Assembly: GCA_963920705.1 (NCBI GenBank)
Contig: OY987225.1
Location: 10,822,158 to 10,886,157 of the forward strand
Direction of reading: 5' to 3'
DNA length: 64,000 nt
Origin: Odiellus spinosus
Lineage: Eukaryota; Arthropoda; Arachnida; Opiliones; Phalangiidae
Of the stretch, positions 1 through 11,330 are shown one piece after another (position 1 is the stretch's first letter; each line of letters starts with the position of its first letter). The position numbers and the translations under genes were made by a program. The notes under the pieces were generated by a model. That model was not told the DNA's origin and did not search any database. It saw only the letters and a program-made list of their open reading frames with translations.

Positions 1-3000
1 ATCGAAAAACGTGATTCGAAAAGCGTGATTCGAAAAACGTGATTCGAATAACGTGATTCGAATAGCGTGATTCGAAAAGCGTGATTCGAAAAAGGTAATT
101 CGAAAAACGTGATTCGAAAAGCGTGATTCCAAAAACGTGATTCGAAAAACGTGATTCGAAAAGCGTGATTCGAAAAGCTTGATTCGAATAGCATGATTCG
201 AAAAACATGATTCGAAAAACATGATTCGAAAAACGTGATTCGAAAAGCGTGATTCGAAAAGCGTGATTCGAAAAACGTGAATCGAAAAACGTGATTCGAA
301 AAGCGTGATTCGAAAAACGTGATTCGAATAACGTGATTCGAATAGCGTGATTCGAAAAACGTGATTCGAAAAAGGTAATTCGAAAAACGTGATTCGAAAA
401 GCGTGATTCCAAAAACGTGATTCGAAAAACGTGATTCGAAAAGCGTGATTCGAAAAGCTTGATTCGAAAAACATGATTCGAATAACATGATTCGAATAGC
501 ATGATTCGAATAGCATGATTCGAAAAACATGATTCAAAAAACGTGATTCGAAAAGCGTGATTCGAAAAACGTGATTCAAATAACGTGATTCGAAAAGCAT
601 GATTCGAAAAGCATGATTCGAAAAGCATGATTCGAAAAGCATGATTTAAAAAACATGATTCGAAAAGCGTGATTCGAAAAGCGTGATTCGAAAAGCTTGA
701 TTCGAATAACATGATTCGAATAGCATGATTCGAATAGCATGATTTGAAAAACATGATTCGAAAAGCGTGATTCGAAAAGCGTGATTCGAAAAACGTGATT
801 CGAAAAACGTGATTCGAAAAGCGTGATTCGAAAAACGTGATTCGAATAACGTGATTCGAAAAGCGTGATTCGAAAAGCATGATTCGAAAAGCATGATTCG
901 AAAAGCATGATTCAAAAAGCATGATTCGAAAAGCATGATTCAAAAAGCATGATTCGAAAAGCATGATTCGAAAAGCATGATTCGAAAAGCATGATTCGAA
1001 AAGCATGATTCGAAAAGCATTATTCGAAAAGCATGATTCGAAAAGCATGATTCAAAAAGCATGATTCGAAAAGCATGATTTGAAATGCATGATTCGAAAA
1101 GCATGATTCGAAAAGCATGATTCGAAAAGCATGATTCGAAAAGCATGATTCGAATAGCTTGATTCGAATAGCTTGATTCGAAAAACATGATTCGAATAGC
1201 ATGATTCGAATAGCATGATTCGAAAAGCATGATTCGAAAAACGTGATTCGAATAACGTGATTCGAATAGCGTGATTCGAATATCGTGATTCGAAAAGCGT
1301 GATTCGAAAAACTTGATTCGAAAAACGTGATTCGAATAACGTGATTCGAATAGCATGATTCGAAAAGCGTGATTCGAAAAATGTGATTCGAATAGCGTGA
1401 TTCGAAAAACGTGATTCGAAAAACGTGATTCGAAAAACGTGATTCGAAAAACGTGATTGGAAAAACGTGATTCGAAAAACGTGATTCGAAAAACGTGATT
1501 CGAAAAGCGTGATTCGAAAAGCGTGATTCGAAAAGCGTGATTCGAAAAACGTGATTCGAAAAACGTGATTCGAAAAGCGTGATTCGAAAAACGTGATTCG
1601 AATAACGTGATTCGAATAGCGTGATTCGAAAAGCGTGATTCGAAAAACGTGATTCGAATAGCGTGATTAGAAAAACGTGATTCGAAAAACGTGATTCGAA
1701 AAGCGTGATTCGAAAAACGTGATTCGAAAAAGGTGATTCGAAAAACGTGATTCGAAAAGCATGATCCGAAAAGCATGATTCGAAAAGCATGATTCGAAAA
1801 GCATGATTCGAAAGCATGATTCGAAAAACGTGATTCGAAAAACGTGATTCGAAAAACGTGATTCGAAAAACGTAATTCGAATAGCGTGATTCGAAAAACG
1901 TGATTCGAAAAACGTGATTCGAAAAGCGTGATTCGAAAAACGTGAATCGAAAAACGTGATTCGAAAAGCGTGATTCGAAAAACGTGATTCGAATAACGTG
2001 ATTCGAATAGCGTGATTCGAAAAGCGTGATTCGAAAAAGGTAATTCGAAAAACGTGATTCGAAAAAGGTGATTCGAAAAACGTGATTCGAAAAGCATGAT
2101 CCGAAAAGCATGATTCGAAAAGCATGATTCGAAAAGCATGATTCGAAAGCATGATTCGAAAAACATGATTCGAAAAGCGTGATTCGAAAAGCGTGATTCG
2201 AAAAACGTGATTCGAAAAACGTGATTCGAAAAACGTGATTCGAATAGCGTGATTCGAATAACGTGATTCGAAAAGCGTGATTCGAATAACGTGATTCGAA
2301 AAGCGTGATTCGAAAAGCATGATTCGAAAAGCATGATTCGAAAAGCATGATTCAAAAAGCATGATTCGAAAAGCATGATTCAAAAAGCTTGATTCGAAAA
2401 GCATGATTCGAAAAGCATGATTCGAATAGCATGATTCGAATAGCATGATTCGAAAAGCATGATTCGAAAAACGTGATTCGAATAACGTGATTCGAATAGC
2501 GTGATTCGAAAAGCGTGATTCGAAAAACGTGATTCGAAAAACGTGATTCGAAAAGCGTGATTCGAAAAACGTGATTCGAAAAACGTGATACGAAAAACGT
2601 GATTCTAAAAGCGTGATTCGAAAAACGTGACTCCAAAAACGTGATTCGAATAACGTGATTCGAATAGCGTGATTCGACAAGCGTGATTCGAAAAACGTAA
2701 TTCGAATAGCGTGATTCGAAAAACGTGATTCGAAAAACGTGATTCGAAAAACGTGATTCGAAAAACGTGATTCGAAAAGCGTGATTCGAAAAGCGTGATT
2801 CGAAAAACGTGATTCGAAAAACGTGATTCGAAAAGCGTGATTCGAAAAACGTGATTCGAAAAACGTGATTCGAAAAACGTGATACGAAAAACGTTATTCT
2901 AAAAGCGTGATTCGAAAAACGTGACTCCAAAAACGTGATTCGAATAACGTGATTCGAATAGCGTGATTCGACAAGCGTGATTCGAAAAACGTAATTCGAA

Positions 3001-3148
3001 TAGCGTGATTCGAAAAACGTGATTCGAAAAACGTGATTCGAAAAACGTGATTCGAAAAACGTGATTCGAAAAACGTAATTCGAATAGCGTGATTCGAAAA
3101 ACGTGATTCGAAAAACGTGATTCGAAAAGCGTGATTCGAAAAACGTGA
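1..3148 (+). repeat. HOR family I, copy 1
   Basis: This copy aligns with the next at an offset of 3,148 bp. Shared private variants are the AATCG opening, AAGGTAATTCG units, ATTCC units, GCATTATTCG (about 1,018), AATATCG and ATTAG, and an AAGGTG unit at 1,732 matching 4,880. Past 1,764 the offset changes to 2,981, because this copy carries two blocks that start with ATCCG (1,764 and 2,099) where copy 2 has one. The copy is cut by the left window edge or starts there by chance. No coding content. Confidence 0.93.
2560..3070 (+). repeat. 294-bp (21-unit) internal duplication in HOR I
   Basis: The series TACGAA, TTCTAA, CTCCAA, AATAACG, AATAGCG, GACAAGCG, then a unit ending ACGTAATTCG occurs twice, with CTCCAA at 2,631 and 2,925, exactly 21 units apart. 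Copy 2 has the same pair at 5,612 and 5,906. Copy 3 has it at 9,405 and 9,643, only 17 units apart. The duplication therefore predates amplification of the HOR, and copy 3 has lost or never had four of the units. Confidence 0.9.
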
Positions 3149-6100
3149 ATCGAAAAACGTGATTAGAAAAGCGTGATTCGAAAAACGTGATTCGAATAAC
3201 GTGATTCGAATAGCGTGATTCGAAAAGCGTGATTCGAAAAAGGTAATTCGAAAAACGTGATTCGAAAAGCGTGATTCCAAAAACGTGATTCGAAAAACGT
3301 GATTCGAAAAGCGTGATTCGAAAAGCTTGATTCGAATAGCATGATTCGAAAAACATGATTCGAAAAACATGATTCGAAAAACGTGATTCGAAAAGCGTGA
3401 TTCGAAAAGCGTGATTCGAAAAACGTGAATCGAAAAACGTGATTCGAAAAGCGTGATTCGAAAAACGTGATTCGAATAACGTGATTCGAATAGCGTGATT
3501 CGAAAAACGTGATTCGAAAAAGGTAATTCGAAAAACGTGATTCGAAAAGCGTGATTCCAAAAACGTGATTCGAAAAACGTGATTCGAAAAGCGTGATTCG
3601 AAAAGCTTGATTCGAAAAACAGGATTCGAATAACATGATTCGAATAGCATGATTCGAATAGCATGATTCGAAAAACATGATTCAAAAAACGTGATTCGAA
3701 AAGCGTGATTCGAAAAACGTGATTCAAATAACGTGATTCGAAAAGCATGATTCGAAAAGCATGATTCGAAAAGCATGATTCGAAAAGCATGATTTAAAAA
3801 ACATGATTCGAAAAGCGTGATTCGAAAAGCGTGATTCGAAAAGCTTGATTCGAATAACATGATTCGAATAGCATGATTCGAATAGCATGATTTGAAAAAC
3901 ATGATTCGAAAAGCGTGATTCGAAAAGCGTGATTCGAAAAACGTGATTCGAAAAACGTGATTCGAAAAGCGTGATTCGAAAAACGTGATTCGAATAACGT
4001 GATTCGAAAAGCGTGATTCGAAAAGCATGATTCGAAAAGCATGATTCGAAAAGCATGATTCAAAAAGCATGATTCGAAAAGCATGATTCAAAAAGCATGA
4101 TTCGAAAAGCATGATTCGAAAAGCATGATTCGAAAAGCATGATTCGAAAAGCATGATTCGAAAAGCATTATTCGAAAAGCATGATTCGAAAAGCATGATT
4201 CAAAAAGCATGATTCGAAAAGCATGATTTGAAATGCATGATTCGAAAAGCATGATTCGAAAAGCATGATTCGAAAAGCATGATTCGAAAAGCATGATTCG
4301 AATAGCTTGATTCGAATAGCTTGATTCGAAAAACATGATTCGAATAGCATGATTCGAATAGCATGATTCGAAAAGCATGATTCGAAAAACGTGATTCGAA
4401 TAACGTGATTCGAATAGCGTGATTCGAATATCGTGATTCGAAAAGCGTGATTCGAAAAACTTGATTCGAAAAACGTGATTCGAATAACGTGATTCGAATA
4501 GCATGATTCGAAAAGCGTGATTCGAAAAATGTGATTCGAATAGCGTGATTCGAAAAACGTGATTCGAAAAACGTGATTCGAAAAACGTGATTCGAAAAAC
4601 GTGATTGGAAAAACGTGATTCGAAAAACGTGATTCGAAAAACGTGATTCGAAAAGCGTGATTCGAAAAGCGTGATTCGAAAAGCGTGATTCGAAAAACGT
4701 GATTCGAAAAACGTGATTCGAAAAGCGTGATTCGAAAAACGTGATTCGAATAACGTGATTCGAATAGCGTGATTCGAAAAGCGTGATTCGAAAAACGTGA
4801 TTCGAATAGCGTGATTAGAAAAACGTGATTCGAAAAACGTGATTCGAAAAGCGTGATTCGAAAAACGTGATTCGAAAAAGGTGATTCGAAAAACGTGATT
4901 CGAAAAGCGTGATTCAAAAAACGTGATTCGAAAAACGTGATTCGAATAACGTGATTCGAAAAGCATGATTCGAAAAGCATGATTCGAAAAGCATGATTCG
5001 AAAAGCATGATTTAAAAAACATGATTCGAAAAGCGTGATTCGAAAAGCGTGATTCGAAAAACGTGATTCGAAAAGCATGATCCGAAAAGCATGATTCGAA
5101 AAGCATGATTCGAAAAGCATGATTCGAAAGCATGATTCGAAAAACATGATTCGAAAAGCGTGATTCGAAAAGCGTGATTCGAAAAACGTGATTCGAAAAA
5201 CGTGATTCGAAAAACGTGATTCGAATAGCGTGATTCGAATAACGTGATTCGAAAAGCGTGATTCGAATAACGTGATTCGAAAAGCGTGATTCGAAAAGCA
5301 TGATTCGAAAAGCATGATTCGAAAAGCATGATTCAAAAAGCATGATTCGAAAAGCATGATTCAAAAAGCTTGATTCGAAAAGCATGATTCGAAAAGCATG
5401 ATTCGAATAGCATGATTCGAATAGCATGATTCGAAAAGCATGATTCGAAAAACGTGATTCGAATAACGTGATTCGAATAGCGTGATTCGAAAAGCGTGAT
5501 TCGAAAAACGTGATTCGAAAAACGTGATTCGAAAAGCGTGATTCGAAAAACGTGATTCGAAAAACGTGATACGAAAAACGTGATTCTAAAAGCGTGATTC
5601 GAAAAACGTGACTCCAAAAACGTGATTCGAATAACGTGATTCGAATAGCGTGATTCGACAAGCGTGATTCGAAAAACGTAATTCGAATAGCGTGATTCGA
5701 AAAACGTGATTCGAAAAACGTGATTCGAAAAACGTGATTCGAAAAACGTGATTCGAAAAGCGTGATTCGAAAAGCGTGATTCGAAAAACGTGATTCGAAA
5801 AACGTGATTCGAAAAGCGTGATTCGAAAAACGTGATTCGAAAAACGTGATTCGAAAAACGTGATACGAAAAACGTTATTCTAAAAGCGTGATTCGAAAAA
5901 CGTGACTCCAAAAACGTGATTCGAATAACGTGATTCGAATAGCGTGATTCGACAAGCGTGATTCGAAAAACGTAATTCGAATAGCGTGATTCGAAAAACG
6001 TGATTCGAAAAACGTGATTCGAAAAACGTGATTCGAAAAACGTGATTCGAAAAACGTGATTCGAAAAACGTAATTCGAATAGCGTGATTCGAAAAACGTG

Positions 6101-6479
6101 ATTCGAAAAACGTGATTCGAAAAACGTGATTCGAAAAACGTGATTCGAAAAACGTGATTCGAAAAACGTGATTCGAAAAGCGTGATTCGAAAAGCGTGAT
6201 TCGAAAAGCGTGATTCGAAAAGCGTGATTCGAAAAACGTGATTCGAAAAACGTGATTCGAATAGCGTGATTCGAAAAGGTTGATTCGAAAAACATGATTC
6301 GAATAACATGATTCGAATAGCATGATTCGAATAGCATGATTCGAAAAACATGATTCGAAAAACATGATTCGAAAAACGTGATTCGAATAGCATGATTCGA
6401 AAAACATGATTCGAAAAACATGATTCGAAAAACGTGATTCGAAAAGCGTGATTCGAAAAGCGTGATTCGAAAAACGTGA
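3149..6479 (+). repeat. HOR family I, copy 2
   Basis: Starts at the AATCG unit equivalent to base 1. It differs from copy 1 in its first units by one visible substitution (ATTAG for ATTCG near 3,163). It aligns with copy 3 at an offset of 3,331 bp until about 4,900. A TTTAAA unit at 5,011 and one ATCCG block at 5,080 mark its middle, and the paired CTCC units lie at 5,612 and 5,906. The 3,331-bp length is 238 units minus 1 bp, the deficit being short units. Confidence 0.92.
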
Positions 6480-9400
6480 ATCGAAAAACGTGATTCGAAA
6501 AGCGTGATTCGAAAAACGTGATTCGAATAACGTGATTCGAATAGCGTGATTCGAAAAGCGTGATTCGAAAAAGGTAATTCGAAAAACGTGATTCGAAAAG
6601 CGTGATTCCAAAAACGTGATTCGAAAAACGTGATTCGAAAAGCGTGATTCGAAAAGCTTGATTCGAATAGCATGATTCGAAAAACATGATTCGAAAAACA
6701 TGATTCGAAAAACGTGATTCGAAAAGCGTGATTCGAAAAGCGTGATTCGAAAAACGTGAATCGAAAAACGTGATTCGAAAAGCGTGATTCGAAAAACGTG
6801 ATTCGAATAACGTGATTCGAATAGCGTGATTCGAAAAACGTGATTCGAAAAAGGTAATTCGAAAAACGTGATTCGAAAAGCGTGATTCCAAAAACGTGAT
6901 TCGAAAAACGTGATTCGAAAAGCGTGATTCGAAAAGCTTGATTCGAAAAACATGATTCGAATAACATGATTCGAATAGCATGATTCGAATAGCATGATTC
7001 GAAAAACATGATTCAAAAAACGTGATTCGAAAAGCGTGATTCGAAAAACGTGATTCAAATAACGTGATTCGAAAAGCATGATTCGAAAAGCATGATTCGA
7101 AAAGCATGATTCGAAAAGCATGATTTAAAAAACATGATTCGAAAAGCGTGATTCGAAAAGCGTGATTCGAAAAGCTTGATTCGAATAACATGATTCGAAT
7201 AGCATGATTCGAATAGCATGATTTGAAAAACATGATTCGAAAAGCGTGATTCGAAAAGCGTGATTCGAAAAACGTGATTCGAAAAACGTGATTCGAAAAG
7301 CGTGATTCGAAAAACGTGATTCGAATAACGTGATTCGAAAAGCGTGATTCGAAAAGCATGATTCGAAAAGCATGATTCGAAAAGCATGATTCAAAAAGCA
7401 TGATTCGAAAAGCATGATTCAAAAAGCATGATTCGAAAAGCATGATTCGAAAAGCATGATTCGAAAAGCATGATTCGAAAAGCATGATTCGAAAAGCATT
7501 ATTCGAAAAGCATGATTCGAAAAGCATGATTCAAAAAGCATGATTCGAAAAGCATGATTTGAAATGCATGATTCGAAAAGCATGATTCGAAAAGCATGAT
7601 TCGAAAAGCATGATTCGAAAAGCATGATTCGAATAGCTTGATTCGAATAGCTTGATTCGAAAAACATGATTCGAATAGCATGATTCGAATAGCATGATTC
7701 GAAAAGCATGATTCGAAAAACGTGATTCGAATAACGTGATTCGAATAGCGTGATTCGAATATCGTGATTCGAAAAGCGTGATTCGAAAAACTTGATTCGA
7801 AAAACGTGATTCGAATAACGTGATTCGAATAGCATGATTCGAAAAGCGTGATTCGAAAAATGTGATTCGAATAGCGTGATTCGAAAAACGTGATTCGAAA
7901 AACGTGATTCGAAAAACGTGATTCGAAAAACGTGATTGGAAAAACGTGATTCGAAAAACGTGATTCGAAAAACGTGATTCGAAAAGCGTGATTCGAAAAG
8001 CGTGATTCGAAAAGCGTGATTCGAAAAACGTGATTCGAAAAACGTGATTCGAAAAGCGTGATTCGAAAAACGTGATTCGAATAACGTGATTCGAATAGCG
8101 TGATTCGAAAAGCGTGATTCGAAAAACGTGATTCGAATAGCGTGATTAGAAAAACGTGATTCGAAAAACGTGATTCGAAAAGCGTGATTCGAAAAACGTG
8201 ATTCGAAAAAGGTGATTCGAAAAACGTGATTCGAAAAGCGTGATTCAAAAAACGTGATTCGAAAAACGTGATTCGAAAAGCGTGATTCGAAAAACGTGAT
8301 TCGAAAAGCATGATCCGAAAAGCATGATTCGAAAAGCATGATTCGAAAAGCATGATTCGAAAAGCATGATTCGAAAAGCATGATTTGAAAAGCATGATTC
8401 GAAAAGCATGATTCGAAAAGCCTGATTCGAAAAGCTTGAATCGAAAAACCTAATTCGAAAAGCCTGATTCGAAAAGCCTGATTCGAAAAGCCTGATTCGA
8501 AAAGCATGATTCGAAAAGCATAATTCGAAAAGCATGATTCGAAAAGCATGATTCGAAAATCATGATTCGAAAAGCATGATTCGAAAAGCATGATTCGAAA
8601 AGCATGATTCGAAAAACATGATTCGAATAACATGATTCGAATAGCATGATTCGAATAGCATGATTCGAAAAACATGATTCAAAAAACGTGATTCGAAAAA
8701 CGTGATTCGAAAAACGTGATTCGAAAAGCGTGATTCGAAAAGCGTGATTCGAAAAACGTGATTCGAATAACGTGATTCGAAAAGCATGATTCGAAAAGCA
8801 TGATTCGAAAAGCATGATTCGAAAAGCATGATTTAAAAAACATGATTCGAAAAGCGTGATTCGAAAAGCGTGATTCGAAAAACGTGATTCGAAAAGCATG
8901 ATCCGAAAAGCATGATTCGAAAAGCATGATTCGAAAAGCATGATTCGAAAGCATGATTCGAAAAACATGATTCGAAAAGCGTGATTCGAAAAGCGTGATT
9001 CGAAAAACGTGATTCGAAAAACGTGATTCGAAAAACGTGATTCGAATAGCGTGATTCGAATAACGTGATTCGAAAAGCGTGATTCGAAAAGCATGATTCG
9101 AAAAGCATGATTCGAAAAGCATGATTCAATAAGCATGATTCGAAAAGCATGATTCAAAAAGCATGATTCGAAAAGCATGATTCGAAAAGCATGATTCGAA
9201 TAGCATGATTCGAATAGCATGATTCGAAAAGCATGATTCGAAAAACGTGATTCGAATAACGTGATTCGAATAGCGTGATTCGAAAAGCGTGATTCGAAAA
9301 ACGTGATTCGAAAAACGTGATTCGAAAAGCGTGATTCGAAAAACGTGATTCGAAAAACGTGATACGAAAAACGTGATTCTAAAAGCGTGATTCGAAAAAC

Positions 9401-10118
9401 GTGACTCCAAAAACGTGATTCGAATAACGTGATTCGAATAGCGTGTTTCGACAAGCGTGATTCGAAAAACGTAATTCGAATAGCGTGATTCGAAAAACGT
9501 GATTCGAAAAACGTGATTCGAAAAACGTGATTCGAAAAACGTGATTCGAAAAGCGTGATTCGAAAAACGTGATTCGAAAAACGTGATTCGAAAAACGTGA
9601 TACGAAAAACGTGATTCTAAAAGCGTGATTCGAAAAACGTGACTCCAAAAACGTGATTCGAATAACGTGATTCGAATAGCGTGATTCGACAAGCGTGATT
9701 CGAAAAACGTAATTCGAATAGCGTGATTCGAAAAACGTGATTCGAAAAACGTGATTCGAAAAACGTGATTCGAAAAACGTGATTCGAAAAACGTGATTCG
9801 AAAAACGTGATTCGAAAAGCGTGATTCGAAAAGCGTGATTCGAAAAGCGTGATTCGAAAAGCGTGATTCGAAAAACGTGATTCGAAAAACGTGATTCGAA
9901 TAGCGTGATTCGAAAAGGTTGATTCGAAAAACATGATTCGAATAACATGATTCGAATAGCATGATTCGAATAGCATGATTCGAAAAACATGATTCGAAAA
10001 ACATGATTCGAAAAACGTGATTCGAATAGCATGATTCGAAAAACATGATTCGAAAAACATGATTCGAAAAACGTGATTCGAAAAGCGTGATTCGAAAAGC
10101 GTGATTCGAAAAACGTGA
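6480..10118 (+). repeat. HOR family I, copy 3 with a 35-unit expansion
   Basis: Tracks copy 2 at 3,331 bp (AAGGTG at 8,211 against 4,880), then the offset rises to 3,821 bp (TTTAAA at 8,832 against 5,011). This copy has therefore gained 490 bp, exactly 35 units, between about 8,290 and 8,700. The extra DNA holds AGCCTG units, AGCTTGAATCG and ACCTAATTCG (about 8,405-8,500), types otherwise found in blocks far to the right. Length to the next equivalent start is 3,639 bp. Confidence 0.9.
8405..8500 (+). repeat. AGCCTG-variant unit cluster
   Basis: A short run of units with the tail AGCCTG, including the ordered trio AGCCTG, AGCTTGAATCG, ACCTAATTCG. The same trio occurs at about 52,365-52,400 and 55,810-55,845; a version with ACCTGATTCG occurs near 17,640, 33,455 and 46,690. 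It lies in the expansion of HOR I copy 3 and is absent from copies 1 and 2. Confidence 0.88.
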
Positions 10119-11330
10119 CTCGAAAAACGTGATTCGAAAAGCGTGATTCGAAAAACGTGATTCGAATAACGTGATTCGAATAGCGTGATTCGAAAAGCGT
10201 GATTCGAAAAACGTGATTCGAATAGCGTAATTCGAAAACGTGATTCGAAAAACGTGATTCGAAAAACGTGATTCGAAAAGCGTGATTCGAAAAACGTGAT
10301 TCGAAAAACGTGATTCGAAAAGCGTGATTCGAAAAGCTTGATTCGAAAAACATGATTCGATTAACATGATTCGAATAGAATGATTCGAAAAACATGATTC
10401 GAAAAACATGATTCGAAAAACGTGATTCGAAAAGCGTGATTCGAAAAGCGTGATTCGAAAAACGTGATTCGAAAAACGTGATTCGAAAAGCGTGATTCGA
10501 AAAACGTGATTCGAATAACGTGATTCGAATAGCGTGATTCGAAAAGCGTGATTCGAAAAACGTGATTCGAATAGCGTGATTAGAAAAACGTGATTCGAAA
10601 AACGTGATTCGAAAAGCGTGATTCGAAAAACGTGATTCGAAAAAGGTAATTCGAAAAACGTGATTCGAAAAGCGTGATTCCAAAAACGTGATTCGAAAAA
10701 CGTGATTCGAAAAGCGTGATTCGAAAAGCTTGATTCGAAAAACATGATTCGAATAACATGATTCGAATAGCATGATTCGAATAGCATGATTCGAAAAACA
10801 TGATTCATAAAACGTGATTCGAAAAGCGTGATTCGAAAAACGTGATTCGAATAACGTGATTCGAAAAGCATGATTCGAAAAGCATGATTCGAAAAGCATG
10901 ATTCGAAAAGCATGATTTAAAAAACATGATTCGAAAAGCGTGATTCGAAAAGCGTGATTCGAAAAACGTGATTCGAAAAGCATGATTCGAAAAGCATGAT
11001 TCGAAAAGCATGATTCGAAAAGCATGATTTGAAAAGCATGATTCGAAAAACATGATTCGAAAAGCGTGATTCGAAAAGCGTGATTCGAAAAGCGTGATTC
11101 GAAAAACGTGATTCGAAAAGCGTGATTCGAAAAACGTGATTCGAATAACGTGATTCGAAAAGCGTGATTCGAAAAGCATGATTCGAAAAGCATGATTCGA
11201 AAAGCATGATTCGAAAAGCATGATTCAAAAAGCATGATTCGAAAAGCATGATTCGAAAAGCATGATTCGAAAAGCATGATTCGAAAAGCATGATTCGAAA
11301 AGCATGATTCGAAAAGCATGATTCGAAAAG
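10119..11330 (+). repeat. HOR family I, partial and degraded copy 4
   Basis: Starts at an ACTCG unit in the place of AATCG. AAGGTA at 10,643 and TTTAAA at 10,916 match copy 3 (6,851 and 7,124) at a constant 3,792 bp. An AATAGCGTAATTCG unit, a 13-bp AAAACG unit near 10,228 and ATTAACATG/AATAGAATG units near 10,360 are private to this copy. Order is lost near 11.0 kb, where a run of AGCATG units replaces the expected series. Confidence 0.82.

Noticed and set aside
1764..2433. A clean 335-bp tandem duplication in HOR I copy 1
   Set aside because: The two ATCCG blocks (1,764 and 2,099) agree only for about 60 bp and then continue with different unit types, so only the anchor block is shared.
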